Below, piece by piece: positions 38,151-49,440 of a stretch of 64,000 bases of DNA (positions are counted from its first letter, which is position 1; the number at the start of each line of letters is the position of its first letter). Made by a program: the position numbers and the translations under genes. The notes below the pieces were generated by a model, which was not told the DNA's origin, did not search any database, and saw only the letters and a program-made list of their open reading frames with translations. The stretch is from the NCBI GenBank assembly GCA_950295325.1, contig OX485805.1, positions 54,398,758-54,462,757 on the forward strand, in the 5' to 3' direction. This DNA is from Polytrichum commune (Eukaryota > Streptophyta > Polytrichopsida > Polytrichales > Polytrichaceae).

Positions 38151-38825
38151 ACATACACTATTTGAATCCGGCGGATTTAGTGTCATATTTGTTTGTAAAC
38201 TTTGTGACATTCTAAATTTCCACTGAGAGAAAGTGTCATAGTTATGACATTATTGCGCTCAATAAGTTGACATTATCGTAGTCAAAATGCATTAGTGATG
38301 CCACTCAAATATGGATGTCCATATTATTGTTATGTTGGATTTCATGTTAATATTTTTTCATTGAGTTAGCCTGGTCCTCTATTATTGCCTCTCGAGATAT
38401 TATTATCTTACATCAAACAATGTCAAGCTTACATAGTTTGGGTGTTAAGTCAACACTTCACAAGCACAAACATCTTGTTGAGTTCATATGGGTGAGGGAG
38501 AGCAGGAGATACTCAAAGCACAACAATTATAGCTGGTATTTGACATCAATGTCATAAGGTTTCTTACTGCTGAATGATTTGGGGGAGAAATGTCAGGCTG
38601 TTGATCATCATAAAATGAATTAACTTGAGAATTTGAGCAGAGTATACTTAATGTTCATGTACAATTGCAGCAAAGTGGTTTTCATTAGCACCAAACCAAC
38701 ATGTAAATGAGCAATGTCTAGTACAATGGAGGTTGTTCTCTGTTCACATTTCTGGGTCTTGATCGATTGCTTAGTAAATGAGTGTTTGAGAGGTGGACAT
38801 AGATCGAATTTCTTTTAAAGTAAGT
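38151..38825. other. Intergenic tract
   Basis: No recognisable gene or element is seen. Confidence 0.5.
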
Positions 38826-39115
38826 GGGTGCTATTCGATTACCAATATAATCGGACACCTATATTTGAATAGTGTGTGGTCGAGTATGGAGCTAGGTGCA
38901 GACACCATATAGACACATATTTAAAAGAGATTGGACTTCATCTGCAGATTTTATTGACTACTCTGCACTCAATAATCAACACAATTGGGAGGACCTACAA
39001 AGTCACTTAGGAAATCAACATACATGCACTTCCAATAAGCTTATTAGAAGCTTAGGCATAACTAAATAAGGGGAAGCCTAAATTTCAATCCACTTTTTTT
39101 AAGATGTTTCATCAC
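38826..39115. mobile_element. Diverged MITE related to 9455-9786, right end lost
   Basis: It starts GGGTGCTATTCGATTACC and shares 'acacctatat', 'agacacat.tttaaaagagattgga' and 'aataaggggaag...ttcaatcca' with the element at 9455. No inverted right terminus is found, so it is probably truncated. Confidence 0.6.
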
Positions 39116-40259
39116 ACTTGCTAAAGGAACGTACACTTCAAGAAGCGAAGTTGATCAATAGAAGATGGAGAACAGGAAAAGCAAGCCACTTCACAGCCGC
39201 ATACCTTAGCTTGATACTGCAGATGTTTCCTGCCACTGGAAGCTTCCCCATGACATCATGTAGCATGACTGGTATCTCACAAATTATCCAGTGCATCAAT
39301 TCCTGCACATCTAAGTTGAAAAACTCCCCGGAATCAAGATATGTCGTGTATTTACAAGGCTGCCATAGGGGTAGTATTTCTCATGAAATGTGCACTTCAG
39401 CCCTCCATTCAAATATGTACTTGAAACCACAAACTGATCGAAAATGCTGTGAAGTCAAGTCTTTTGCATAAATCTAGAAGAGTGAATGATGAATGGTCTT
39501 ACAGCTAAGGTGTCTCATTTCCAAGCTTTTCAATATATCCAGTGAGGGATTGAGAGCAAATGAACACTATTTACTCCTAAACTGCCTGAGCCTTCCATCA
39601 GCTCTACTTAACCCCCTTGCTGCATTGATCTTGCAATGGTCCTGTGTTCATGAACCTTCCCACTGTAGTGGTTCCAATTGATAAGCGAGGACAATTGTAG
39701 GTGCTCCTGGGAAACAAAACTTTAAAGAAAAAAACAAAACTACCCAAACTTTCACAGTGTGTTGTGAGGTCTTGTTATGTTGTGTTAACACCTTCCGCAT
39801 TTTAGGGGTGCTTATATGAACATCGAACAAGGGGCTGAAGACTAAATTCATGCCTTGGATGGGTCCTTCCTTTCAAAATGCTCCAGCTCTCGGGCCTTAT
39901 TTATTACATGAAAAATTGAGCATATTAGCGTTATTTGTAAAGTAAACTAGATGACATCGTGTGTTTAGTCTCAAACTATGAGTTTATGAGAACTAACACA
40001 AAGTCATCCATGTTTTCTTAATGCTTAAATTATTATACACAAAGAGTTGTGCTCGGCTATTGATAATTGGCTTTCTAGCTTGTCCTACTAGGATGGGTGG
40101 ACCAAAGCTAGCTTTACATAGGTCAATCCGGGATTTAGGACAGTGGGTCTCATTTGCAAACCCTATTTTAAATCCTAAAATATTTCAAAAAAATTAGATC
40201 GGTTCCAAAAGTTTCACTCAACTCTCAACATTGGCTTTGATACATGACAAGCTAACAAA
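39116..40259. other. Intergenic tract
   Basis: A 117-codon plus-strand frame at 39118-39471 is Ser/Cys/Thr-rich with no recognisable domain and is probably chance. Nothing else is seen. Confidence 0.45.
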
Positions 40260-40770
40260 CTCTTAATAAAAAACAAATCTCAAGGAAGGACCGAACCCAC
40301 GGTTTTGCCCCTCTTTAAGTGACTTTATGGATAACTTTGTTGTATTCATGATGGTTAAACATACTCTCCTTAAGTTACGGGGGATGTTAAATACCCCCCA
40401 TGAACTTTTCGGGGGAGGTAGATTCGGGTAGGGGCAGCCACCTAGAGAGAAATCCAGATTTTCTGGACGTAACTGAAAACTTTTGACTGCCCGCCTGACT
40501 TCGAAAAAACCATTGCCATTGCATTCTTGAAGGCCACTTATCCACAAATCCCATATTGAGTGCATTTTGCCTTCAAGGTCCAAAATCCAATATATATATG
40601 TTCACTTCCATTGAGTAAATAAGCAATTGACTTGAATTTCATTATCAAAGTGAAACCGTCAATAAAACATGTAATTAACTTGGAAATAAAAATAATTGCA
40701 AAACCCTCACTAGCACTGAGATTATAATTTTTGTGACTTGCCATTGAAAGGGTCTTTGTCATTCTTAAAA
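40260..40770 (-). repeat. Dispersed repeat, uninterrupted copy (pair with 46170-47300)
   Basis: Read on the minus strand, this segment aligns with 46170-46361 and then 47101-47300 on the plus strand. Shared words include 'agcaattgacttgaatttcat', the stretch 'atatatatattggatttt(g/a)gac', and 'caatatgggatttgt'. Here the sequence runs straight through the point where the other copy holds the RLE-LINE, so it is an empty site. The short frames in it (40263-40583 and 40538-40762) read similarly in the two copies but contain no known domain. Confidence 0.7.
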
Positions 40771-41254
40771 TGGAACTAAAATTTATTGTTTTATTTTTAT
40801 TATGTTAAATATTGTAGTCTAGTTAATACCTTCTACTTTCACAAAGTATTCATATGCATTTAAACTAATTAAGTTTGATTGAATGTAATTAAGTCAAATA
40901 AATCTGATTTATCCTAATTAAGCCCTGTTAAATAAAAAATTATGCTTACCAAATTAATCAAGCCTAATTAGCTATAAAATGTACTTATTGCGGCAGGGAA
41001 TCAGGATGCTGTAACTACCTAGTATATACACATGTGGTACTTTGTCAGCTATTTGGACACTTTGTACAAATGACGTCACTTCGAGTGATGTCACTTTAAT
41101 GTCCCTAATATCACACAAGTGGCAACCAAAGTGCACGTGCCATTAGGGAGGTCTGTAGTGTTTGACATGGATGCGTGATAATTGAGGGTTAGTATAGCCT
41201 ATGACCAGTGATCGGGGAGATTTTTGGGCAAAATCGGTTGAGATCCTAGTGTTT
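40771..41254. other. Intergenic tract
   Basis: AT-rich with repeated 'taattaag' words. No gene is seen. Confidence 0.5.
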
Positions 41255-41450
41255 GCAAGTCCAACCGGTTACATGTTGACATCCTTCGGTTTTTCTATAT
41301 TCATGTGAGTATATTCCATAAATTTCTCTAAAGTGATCGGTAATTCTCCTAAAGTCTCCAACTTCAACCGGTTATTTCTCAAACTCAACCGGTTCATCTA
41401 TAACTAACTGCCGGTTCTCCCCAATCATTGCATATGACATTGGGAAATAA
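41255..41450 (+). repeat. Dispersed repeat segment shared with 29880-30070
   Basis: In both places a run of short, similar phrases occurs in the same order: '.ataaatt(c/t)', 'ctcctaaagtct'/'ttcctatagtct', 'caacc/gaacc.gtt.tttctcaa.ctcaac', then 'ggttct'. The element identity is unknown. Confidence 0.55.
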
Positions 41451-41740
41451 CACAAAATCAACAAAGCGAACAAGGACAATCTCAACCTTTGCTACCAATG
41501 AGAGATTTTAGATTTTAATGGTTACCACCCTTTATTATAGGCTTAGTGTAAAGTACTCGATTCACGGTCACGGCCATTATAGAGGATTAGTATAGCATAT
41601 GACATTATAAAATAACACAAAGTCAACAAAGCGAACAAGAACAATCTCAACCTTTGCTACTGATGAGAAGTTTTAGGTTTCAATGGTTACTGCCCTTAAT
41701 AGGCTTTAGTGTAAAGTACTTCACGGTCAGCTCTGTAGTA
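41431..41740 (+). repeat. Tandem duplication, unit 165 bp, two copies
   Basis: 'catatgacat' recurs at 41431 and 41596 and is followed in both copies by 'aataacacaaa(a/g)tcaacaaa', 'acaatctcaacctttgctac', 'aatggttac', and 'taggct.tagtgtaaagtac'. Divergence is modest, so the duplication is moderately recent. Confidence 0.8.
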
Positions 41741-42249
41741 GGCCAGCTCTGAACTTGGCATTTTCATACAAGAGATTCTTGACCGAACAAAGTTCTTTAA
41801 AAAGGTTTTCGGTTCAGTTTATTGAGCAACATTTTAAGTTATAAATAATATCATATATTGGAATTATAGCTTGGGGGGTGCACTTAGTGTATAGTAATGG
41901 ACCCATGTGCGAGCAAAGGGTATTTATTAATGTGGGTTGAATAAATACAACCCTCTAATTAAGTAGATTCCAAAATTAATCTTGGTTTTTAATCTGGGGG
42001 TTGATTTTTTTAAGTATTTTTGTTTTATTGATAGAATATGTTTGAACAAATATAATTTCTATTTGATTTCTGAACTTACAACAAAATGTGCATGTGTAGT
42101 TACTATGTGGTGCCAACAAGTATAAGAGCCTTGAAGTATCACAAGAGAATCACAAACATTGGAACAACAAACAAGTTCAAAAGGTCTATGAAAATTCAAC
42201 GTAAAACACTATTATAACAAAACACAAACATGCCACCAATCGCTTGTCG

Positions 42250-42838
42250 CAGGGTTGTCTATCCCGACGTCATGACGGTGTCGTGTCGTGACGGACCCCT
42301 CCGTCACGACACAATAGGGTCCACGTAGGGTCAACCTAAGGGGAAGCTAGTAGGGTGGGTAAAATACTTACCTTCTTGCCAAGGTGGCGTCCTATGTGGC
42401 AGAAAAGGCCGATGTGGACGTGGATATGCCTAGCGCCAGGTAAACCATTTTGCCATTCTGTTTATCATTTTGTTAAAATCAAAGTAGTAAAATATGACTA
42501 AGGAGGGTATGGGGCGGATGGGGGACGAGGGTGGGCGCACGGGGGGAACGGGGACGGACGGGGGGGGGGGGGCGGGAACGGGGGCGGACGGGAGGGGCGG
42601 ACGGGCACTAGTAATTTTTTCCCCACTTTACCTCTACTTTGCTGACATGTCATCACACGTGGACATCTTACATCATACGTGTCCGAAATGGGGTAATGTA
42701 ATTACACACAAAATTCGGTAAAATTCAAGTCCGTCAGGATAAAGACAGCATCCGGCATAATGTCGTGACGGATACGTGTCGTGACGGCACGACATTATGC
42801 CGAGATTAGCCTCCGTCACGACACAATAGACAACCCTG
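42250..42838. mobile_element. hAT-type MITE nested in the 41870-43830 element
   Basis: The termini CAGGGTTGTCTAT are perfect inverted repeats, and GCTTGTCG is duplicated at 42242-42249 and 42839-42846. An 8-bp duplication with CAGGG-type ends is typical of the hAT superfamily. Near both ends the word GTCGTGACGG or its inverse occurs repeatedly (about 42268-42302 and 42760-42822), as expected for transposase-binding subterminal repeats. A G-rich core lies at 42520-42604. The open frame over that core is a composition artefact. The perfect duplication suggests a recent insertion. Confidence 0.92.
42520..42604 (+). repeat. G-run block (possible G-quadruplex)
   Basis: Many closely spaced runs of three or more G with short ACG/CGGAC spacers, including a run of 10 or more G, inside the hAT-type MITE. 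Confidence 0.7.
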
Positions 42839-43839
42839 GCTTGTCGATAACCTAAAGCGTTGTCATGAGAGGTAACTCAATTGTGATTATATGAACCATG
42901 TGCAATACAAGGTTGATTTCAAGGGGTCTATGAAGTAATGCGCATATATACTTGGGACCCTATCATTTATCGTACCATGTTTCTAGTGGAACAAAGGTCC
43001 CCCCCGCCCCCCCTTTCCTTATGAGTTTTGAAGAGGACACTTAAAGGTCATGCCAACCACTATTTACTTTCTCAAACCTCCACTAAGATTATGCAAATAC
43101 AATCTTGATGTCCTTCACTCTAAACTCTCAATCACATTGAACAAGTGACAATACAACTTGCTTTGCCTAAACCCTAGAAGCATGTGTAAACCTTCAACAA
43201 AGCAACATACAAGAAACTTGAGGAGAAGCCCATATGAAACCCTACAAGCTATGGCTTGGTGCCTACCCCAAAACCCTAGGGGATTGGACTCTTCATTGGA
43301 AACTTAAATGAGGTGCATGGGTTAATATGAAATCAAACCCCCAATATATGAGAATTTTATAAAAGAAAACAAGTGTATACGTACTAACAACATGCTAGGA
43401 AATGAACTCATGTATTTATATTAAGCTTTTTAGTTTAATGTGATAAATGCCTCCACTGCATATACAAAATATATATCATGAATTAAGTAGGCCTTTTATC
43501 ATACATGAAATCCACTTTCACTTTCCTCCAAAAAAGAAATCATCTTCATCCATAGCATGTAACTCAATAATTATATCAAACAAACAAAGACAAGAGCACA
43601 ATAACCTAGCCACAAACCAGAGAGCATAATTCATGGAAGCCTGTGAGAGCTCTAAGACTAATTTAGGGTCTTAGAGTCTAATTTTGGTTTGAAATGAACT
43701 AAAAAGTAACCTTCAAGTTGCATACTATTTCAAGGTTTTTATGTTGAATGAATGATAGGTATGCTTGTACACAATTATTCCCTCTCTCCCTCACGCAATT
43801 TACAAGATTTACACTAAGTGCACCCCCTGAGAATCATAG

Positions 43840-44547
43840 AAAACTCTCAGGCATTTAGAGTGTATATTGCACAATACTATTGTAATTTCATAGCAGCTTG
43901 GGAGGGTCTTTGCCTAATAATTAATTAGAACGACCAAAACAATTAGGCAACCTAGAAAATAATATATCAAAATTGGGCATTTTCAAAATACAATTAAAAT
44001 AAGTTAGACATTCATCCAAGCTTCTCTTATTGTTATTGGATGGCTATTGCTATTTTCTTTTCTTCTAAGGTGCCCAATTTACCCTAAACCCTTACCTTCA
44101 CCTCCGAAGCTCCCATTAATTACCCTAAACCCTTATTAGACATGCTTTGTTATGTGCGAGAGATATGTTGTATTTGTGAAAGATTGTGGGTTAGAAGTCT
44201 TAGAATGGGAGACACAAGACTCACAAAAGACTTTGCAATGTATGTCTAGACTTAATGATACCTAAAAGCTAATATATTGAATCACAAACACATGCGAGTT
44301 GAGCTTATGTGATTTGGGCATTAATACGATCTTTTTTTATTAAAAAAAGGCAAACCTTGTCAATAAATTCCAAGAAATTTAGACATCCTTTTATAATATA
44401 TTTTCTACCCAAGCTGCTAGGAAACTTTGATATTATAATAAAATTGTTAGTCACTTAGGCATAGCCAAGTACAGTCGGTAAAGTAATGATGATGTGCAAT
44501 CTACAAGCAACTGTTTGCAACTTAAATGGGGCTTTGTGAGGGACATA
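43840..44547. other. Intergenic tract
   Basis: No gene is seen. The 'taccctaaacccttac' words near 44090-44130 resemble telomere-like units but are too few to call. Confidence 0.5.
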
Positions 44548-44704
44548 ACATTATTAAGTAGTGTGTTTTCATTCATGTGGGCTCCAAGAATAAAACCATG
44601 GATGCCACAACTAGTGCAAATTCATACTAAATTTGCACTAGTAGCAGCATCCATGGTTTTATGCCCGGAGCCCATATGAACAAATGCACATTGCTTAATA
44701 ATGT
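44548..44704. repeat. 157-nt near-perfect foldback (MITE or MIRNA-like hairpin)
   Basis: The arm starting ACATTATTAAG at 44548 pairs with the arm ending CTTAATAATGT at 44704. Pairing runs through 'ttcat.tgggctcc', 'ataaaaccatggatgc' and 'actagtgcaaatt' to a loop of roughly ten bases. About four fifths of the roughly 75 arm positions pair by eye. This can be a small inverted-repeat transposon or a plant-style microRNA/siRNA precursor. No target duplication is obvious. Confidence 0.8.
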
Positions 44705-46169
44705 GATGAACTAAAATTAGAGTAATTGTGCATAAACAATGCTAAAGAATTTCATCACTTTTCTTTATGATAGTCTCGCAAAGGCATATGAGACCAATTA
44801 AAATGTACATAGTACTCATGACTTTAGCCTTGTTGCCGACTAATAAGCTTAGTTTGAGATGGATTATTAAGTTGTCTAGCCTAGTTTACACGGGTCCCAA
44901 GTCCTAAGTCCCAAGTCACTAGAGGTCAATCTATGCAATCTCCACCGTTGAGAGCATGGAAGTTGAGACTTAGAGTAGACATTCCCTATACCCCCACAAT
45001 TGCATCGGGAACATGTATCACCCATTTTACCACTACAAACTCCCTACACATGCACTTGGTTGTAGCTTTGGTTCTGCATTTTAGATGATTTTGTCGCAAA
45101 TGTTGTCCATCATATATTATTTCTAAACAACATGTTTGTCCAAATATACTTAAATTTGAGTTTTGCGTTCCCTCAACATGGTCCACTTTTACTCTACACT
45201 AAACTTGAAGGCCCATCATTTATAAAAATTAATTTCTATTTCCCACAATACAACCTTTGGATGATTTCCAAGGGCCCTTAGGTTTTCATGATATCAGCAA
45301 TTGGTTTGTATGTTTAGCGGCCCTAAGCAATCAGCCACGGGGTCACTGCATGGAGATGACAAAAATGTGGTAAGTAGCAAGTGGGGTGAAACTGGCCGGG
45401 GATTCATGGCACTCAAGTAAAGTCATCCGGTAACAAAAATTGGATGAGTCCATCAAGAAGCTCGGATGGAGCTAACTTTAGTGAAACACCTCCGAGTTGG
45501 CACGTAAGACCTATTTTCTCATTTATAGCTATTGTGAATTACTAGCTATTTTGTAAATATCAATTAGTTGGCAAGGGGCAATGATGTGGCCTTGGATGCT
45601 CTAAGCCTATTTTCTAACCTCCCATGAATTGTTTCCAAGGCCATGACGTAACTTTGAATTCCACATGGTTATTTTGATAAATATCGCAAGATATTAACGT
45701 GTGCAACATATAATTATGACGTGTTGTCATAGACATTTTTTTTGTTCATAATTCATTTATTTTGCACGGGTTTGATTTCTCAAACATTTGTAATATGTCA
45801 AAATAATATATATCACCTTATGGTAGATTGGTGAACTCAAAAATCAATTCAATAATAATAATAATAATTTATTTTAAAAATAATCAATATACATCATGTG
45901 ATTTTAAAGATTATACAATATGTGATGAGGATAAAATATTACAATAATTCAGATAGGCTATAGTCAGAAACTTATTATTTTCAGAGTATACCCCATCCAT
46001 AACGTTGTCCCACAAGTCTAATGCCAAATAACATACCATTTATTTATACCTCATATTATATTATCTAAAAAATAAAATTGATTTCTATATAATTTTTTTA
46101 GTTATATGTTCTATATTCTATCTTCATTATTTCATTTTGGTCATCTTATGAACACTTGTACTAATCTAT
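44705..46169. other. Intergenic tract
   Basis: No gene is supported. At 45350-45440 there is a segment related to 47480-47580: 'acaaaaatgtggtaag(t)agcaagtggggtgaaa' occurs in both, while 'ggccggggattcatggcact' here is inverted there. A TAA/AAT microsatellite lies near 45849-45869. Confidence 0.5.
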
Positions 46170-46346
46170 TATTAGAATGACAAAGATAATGGAAAATGGT
46201 AAGTCACAAAATTATAACCTCAATATTAATGAGGATTTTGTAATGTTTTTGACCTCAAAGTTAATTAAGTGCTTGATTGATGGTTTCACTTCCGGAATGA
46301 AATCCCAATCAATTGCTTATTTACTAATTGGAAGTGCACATATATA
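46170..46346 (+). repeat. Dispersed repeat (copy of 40260-40770), left part
   Basis: It is similar to the minus strand of 40590-40765. The copy is interrupted after 46361 by the RLE-LINE and resumes at 47086. Confidence 0.7.
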
Positions 46347-46361
46347 TATTGGATTTTAGAC
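46347..46361. repeat. Target-site duplication, left, of RLE-LINE copy B
   Basis: TATTGGATTTTAGAC, repeated exactly at 47086-47100. The uninterrupted paralogue at 40260-40770 carries this site once, with one base different. Confidence 0.9.
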
Positions 46362-47085
46362 GCGGTTCACCTCATCACTCAAACATTACAAGCCAACAAA
46401 CACACCCGATACTACACACTAACAAATGCAGGCAACCTCAACAACATAAACCAACAACAAATTGTCCCAGAATGGCTCATAGAATGCACATGCCCACAAA
46501 CAAAGTGCGAATGTCAAGCAAGACTAAGACCTGACATCCTTTGTATACTAGGAGCCCCAAATCACACCCCAACACCCCTAATACCCACACACGCCCACAC
46601 AATACAATTCATTGAATTCACATACTGTCATGATAGATTCCCCGAACAAACAATCACACAAAAACATGCAAAATACGACCCACTAATTAATACTATACAA
46701 AACAAAGGCTGGAAAACAAACCCCCTTGTAACTATTACAGCCGGAGTAAGAGGAGCTATACATGAACAATCCATTGAAAAACTAGCTGAGCTCAAAATCC
46801 CAAAGTCCAACATCAAAACTCTCATGAAAACCATACATCAAAATGCCATTAAGTACCTAACATATCTTGTATTAAACAAAAGAAAACTTGATAATAAACA
46901 AAATACCGTCGCACCGCCTTACAAAAAAAAAAAAAACGGAACCAAACATTATAAACTAACAGAGCCCACCTCCCAAAAGAGGCATAACTCCTCATGCGAC
47001 AACACGGCCTGCCGTGTTAAACATGTGGATAATGGGCTCACATTCATGCCAGTACATTGTACGGGCGTAATTTTTCTTTTCTTTC
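46362..47085 (+). mobile_element. 5'-truncated LINE with restriction-like endonuclease, copy B
   Basis: A single frame stays open from the start of the insert to beyond its end and encodes the C-terminal part of an RLE-type LINE. It contains 'YTLTNAG', a CTC....CEC cluster, 'RPDILCILG', 'IQFIEFTYCHDRF', then the 'KHAKYDPLI' and 'GW...PLVTITAGVRG' phrases and a Lys-rich tail. The order PD, (D/E) and K-x-x-K-Y is that of the R2-type nuclease. It aligns throughout with copy A (20716-21643) but without its frameshift. The 3' end has the hairpins ACACGGC/GCCGTGT (47002-47017) and GTAC/GTAC (47052-47062), then a T/C-rich tail. Reverse transcriptase is missing because of 5' truncation. 15-bp duplications flank it. 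Confidence 0.85.
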
Positions 47086-47100
47086 TATTGGATTTTAGAC
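47086..47100. repeat. Target-site duplication, right, of RLE-LINE copy B
   Basis: An exact repeat of 46347-46361. Confidence 0.9.
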
Positions 47101-47300
47101 CTTGAAGGTGAAGTGCATTCAATATGGGATTTGTAATCAAGCGGCCTTCAAGAATGCAAGAGCAATGTTTTTTTTCGAAATTAGGGGGGATGGCCAACAA
47201 TTTGTGAGGGGGTATTTAATGTCCGCCCATATTAATTTCTTTAAAATAACCGGACTAGTAATGATAGATTGGCAACGCATGATGGACCCACTTGCTTCTA
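47101..47300 (+). repeat. Dispersed repeat (copy of 40260-40770), right part
   Basis: Continues the host repeat after the LINE. 'cttgaaggtgaagtgcattcaatatgggatttgt' and 'ggccttcaagaatgcaa' match the minus strand of about 40500-40580. Confidence 0.7.
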
Positions 47301-47985
47301 TATGAGGCATTTTTTTTTATGTCTAACACCCTTTATATTATTGCCTTAAGTATTAGATTAGATTGAGATTATTTAGAACTACTAAAACTTGGCATTTTTG
47401 AAACCCTTGAGACAAGGAGCCGAAGACGTAAGATAGTGTCTAAAGTGGTTCATCTCATCCGCAAAGATGAATGAACTTACACTAATGAAAATACATGAGT
47501 GCCATGAATCCCCGGCCGGGTGAAGCCCCCTTAATACCGACAAAAATGTGGTAGGCAGCAAGTGGGGTGAAATCCCCTTAATACCAACGCCGGTCTGAAA
47601 TTTCTTCTCCAATAGCACACACCTCTAGGAGATTTTCTCCAAAAAAGTTAAGTGGACCACATGATGACTCAAGCACCTAAATATAATACGTGAGTATGTC
47701 ATGAACACATCACTCATAATTTTTGTATAGCACATGTACGTACACTGTATAAGATATGAAATAACAATACTAAGCACATTCCAAGATGATTCATATGAAA
47801 CTACTAATGTAATCAATTAGCTCACGGAACCTTGTTGTCCATACATATCCATATTATAATCAAATTAGTGAAGCAAGGGGAGTGTACTTGGTCAAGTCGA
47901 AACTTGATGGACTTTAGTCACCACGATTCCGACCACATGGCAATGGTGTGCACATTAAGTAGGATAAAATGACTACACCGTTGTG
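47301..47985. other. Intergenic tract
   Basis: It contains the second member of a small dispersed repeat pair (47480-47580, see 45350-45440). No gene is seen. Confidence 0.5.
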
Positions 47986-48181
47986 GTATTTGGTGTCACT
48001 TACTATTCGGAGTTACGTTGTGCTATAGCTTTTAGCTGTAGATCTTAATTTCTACCAACAAAGGTCAAATTGGTTGTTTGGACAGTATGGAACATTAACA
48101 TCTTTACTTGGTAACAATTTACATCAATAATAAAATGTTAGCTCAATGCATAACTTCAAATAGTAAGTGACACTAAATATC
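47986..48181. mobile_element. MITE, family of three, copy 3
   Basis: The left end GGTATTTGGTGTCACTTACT and the inverted right end GATATTTAGTGTCACTTACT both continue into ATT(C/T)GGAGTTA-like sequence. Length is about 196 bp and non-coding. The interior is the reverse complement of copy 1 at 2509. No certain target duplication is seen. Confidence 0.7.
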
Positions 48182-48702
48182 AAAAACGGTGTATCACTTT
48201 GGTTGGTTTTTACATTTCTACCAGAGGGAGGTTACCAACCAACACTCGTTACCGCTCAAAACGTGGGGAATTTGGATAGCAAGGGGGTCAAGGGTGAAGG
48301 TGGTGACTTGATAACATAGTATTTAGGACAGGTACCAGGTGAGCTTGGGTGCCTGGGGTGGCAACATGCGTTGAATATTGAGCAATTTATTCTTGTTTAA
48401 TATGCTGATTCTTTTCACACATCTTATCCTCAATGAATTTGGTCTTATTCTAAAGAACTCAAGAAGATGAATCTAGTTGTATTCTGTTTGACATAGTTCA
48501 TTTCCGTATTTTTTGTGGGCAATGGATAATAAGAGAAGATAGAAATCCCCATGGATCATATGCTGATGGTTTTCTTGCCTCACAAGTTTTATTTTGTCAA
48601 TATGCATGTATTGACAGTGCAAACATTACTCTCAATGTTTTTTTTAAAAATTTTGAAACTTAAAATTTCCTAGTTGAGTTTCCTAGTTGAGTCTAATGGT
48701 GA

Positions 48703-48870
48703 CTCCCTAGGGGTGGAATCTTCATACCACGTACAAACTAATGTGAGTGTAAGAAGGGGTATTATTTGAGGCATTAGAGGTCATAGTATACATAAGGGAG
48801 AGGTATCATTTTCCTCAAGTGTGTACATTTGGGAAGGCTATTTTGATATGTACAAAAGGGGACCCTAAGT
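48703..48870. repeat. Dispersed MITE-like repeat, copy 2
   Basis: It matches 30886-31056 in order and orientation: 'taggggtgga.tctt', 'acaaactaatgtgagt', 'ttgaggcatta', 'aagggagaggtat', 'gtgtgtacattt', 'tgtacaaaaggggaccctaa'. Confidence 0.6.
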
Positions 48871-49329
48871 TTTAGAGAAAACATTAACAATATATGTGTT
48901 AATTTCATACAATTCATATTCTCATCCATTATTCTCATATGGTAATATTCCTCAATGACTATTCTACCCAAAACTTCCTAAAATACTTTTCCAAACCATA
49001 TTCGGAACCAAATACCATAAGAGAAAGAATGAAATGTGGACTTGTTCCATGCCATCATCATGGAACAAGGATGAGGAGAGCAACAATAACTCAAGAGGAT
49101 CCATTGATATTACACAAAGACAAATCATAAGTGTTGAAAAGAGAATTTCCAATGACCCTCCTCCATGATATTAGGAGTAATTATTAATCAAAAAAGATTA
49201 AATAGAGGAAGAGGGGTGGAAACCATGTATACTTATTAGTATTTGATCAAAGCACATGGTATTCAAGGTGTGTGGGACCTTGACAATGTGACTCTTCAAA
49301 CTGTCATATATATCACTAAACAATGGCTC

Positions 49330-49440
49330 ATTTGCACAGAGTGTGACCTCAAGCTTCAAAACATCCGGTTTCACCTCTCCGGTCCGAGACGGCTTTTCAT
49401 GAGAACCTCTGGTTTTGGGTGTATGTGGCCTCCACTTGAT
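49330..49440 (+). repeat. Dispersed repeat segment, copy 2 (pair with 15425-15545)
   Basis: Same order of words as 15425-15545, ending in 'tgtggcctccactt'. Confidence 0.6.

Larger units (their letters stand above)
41870..43830. mobile_element. Large non-autonomous element with GGGGTGCACTTAGTGTA ends
   Basis: The left end (CTTGGGGGGTGCACTTAGTG) and the reverse complement of the right end (TCAGGGGGTGCACTTAGTGT) match over about 18 bp. The 9-bp flanks GAATTATAG (41861-41869) and GAATCATAG (43831-43839) differ at one base and are probably an aged target duplication. Total length is 1961 bp, of which 589 bp is a nested younger element (42250-42838). No transposase is encoded. The GTGCACTT core resembles the termini of the MITEs at 5386 and 37423. 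Confidence 0.65.

Noticed and set aside
42494-42721. Gly/Arg-rich 75-codon frame
   Set aside because: It is produced by the G-run block inside the hAT-type MITE.
43801-43830. CACTA-class assignment for the 41870-43830 element because of 'cactaa' near its end
   Set aside because: The termini begin with G-runs and the flanking repeat is about 9 bp, whereas CACTA elements begin with CACTA and duplicate 3 bp.
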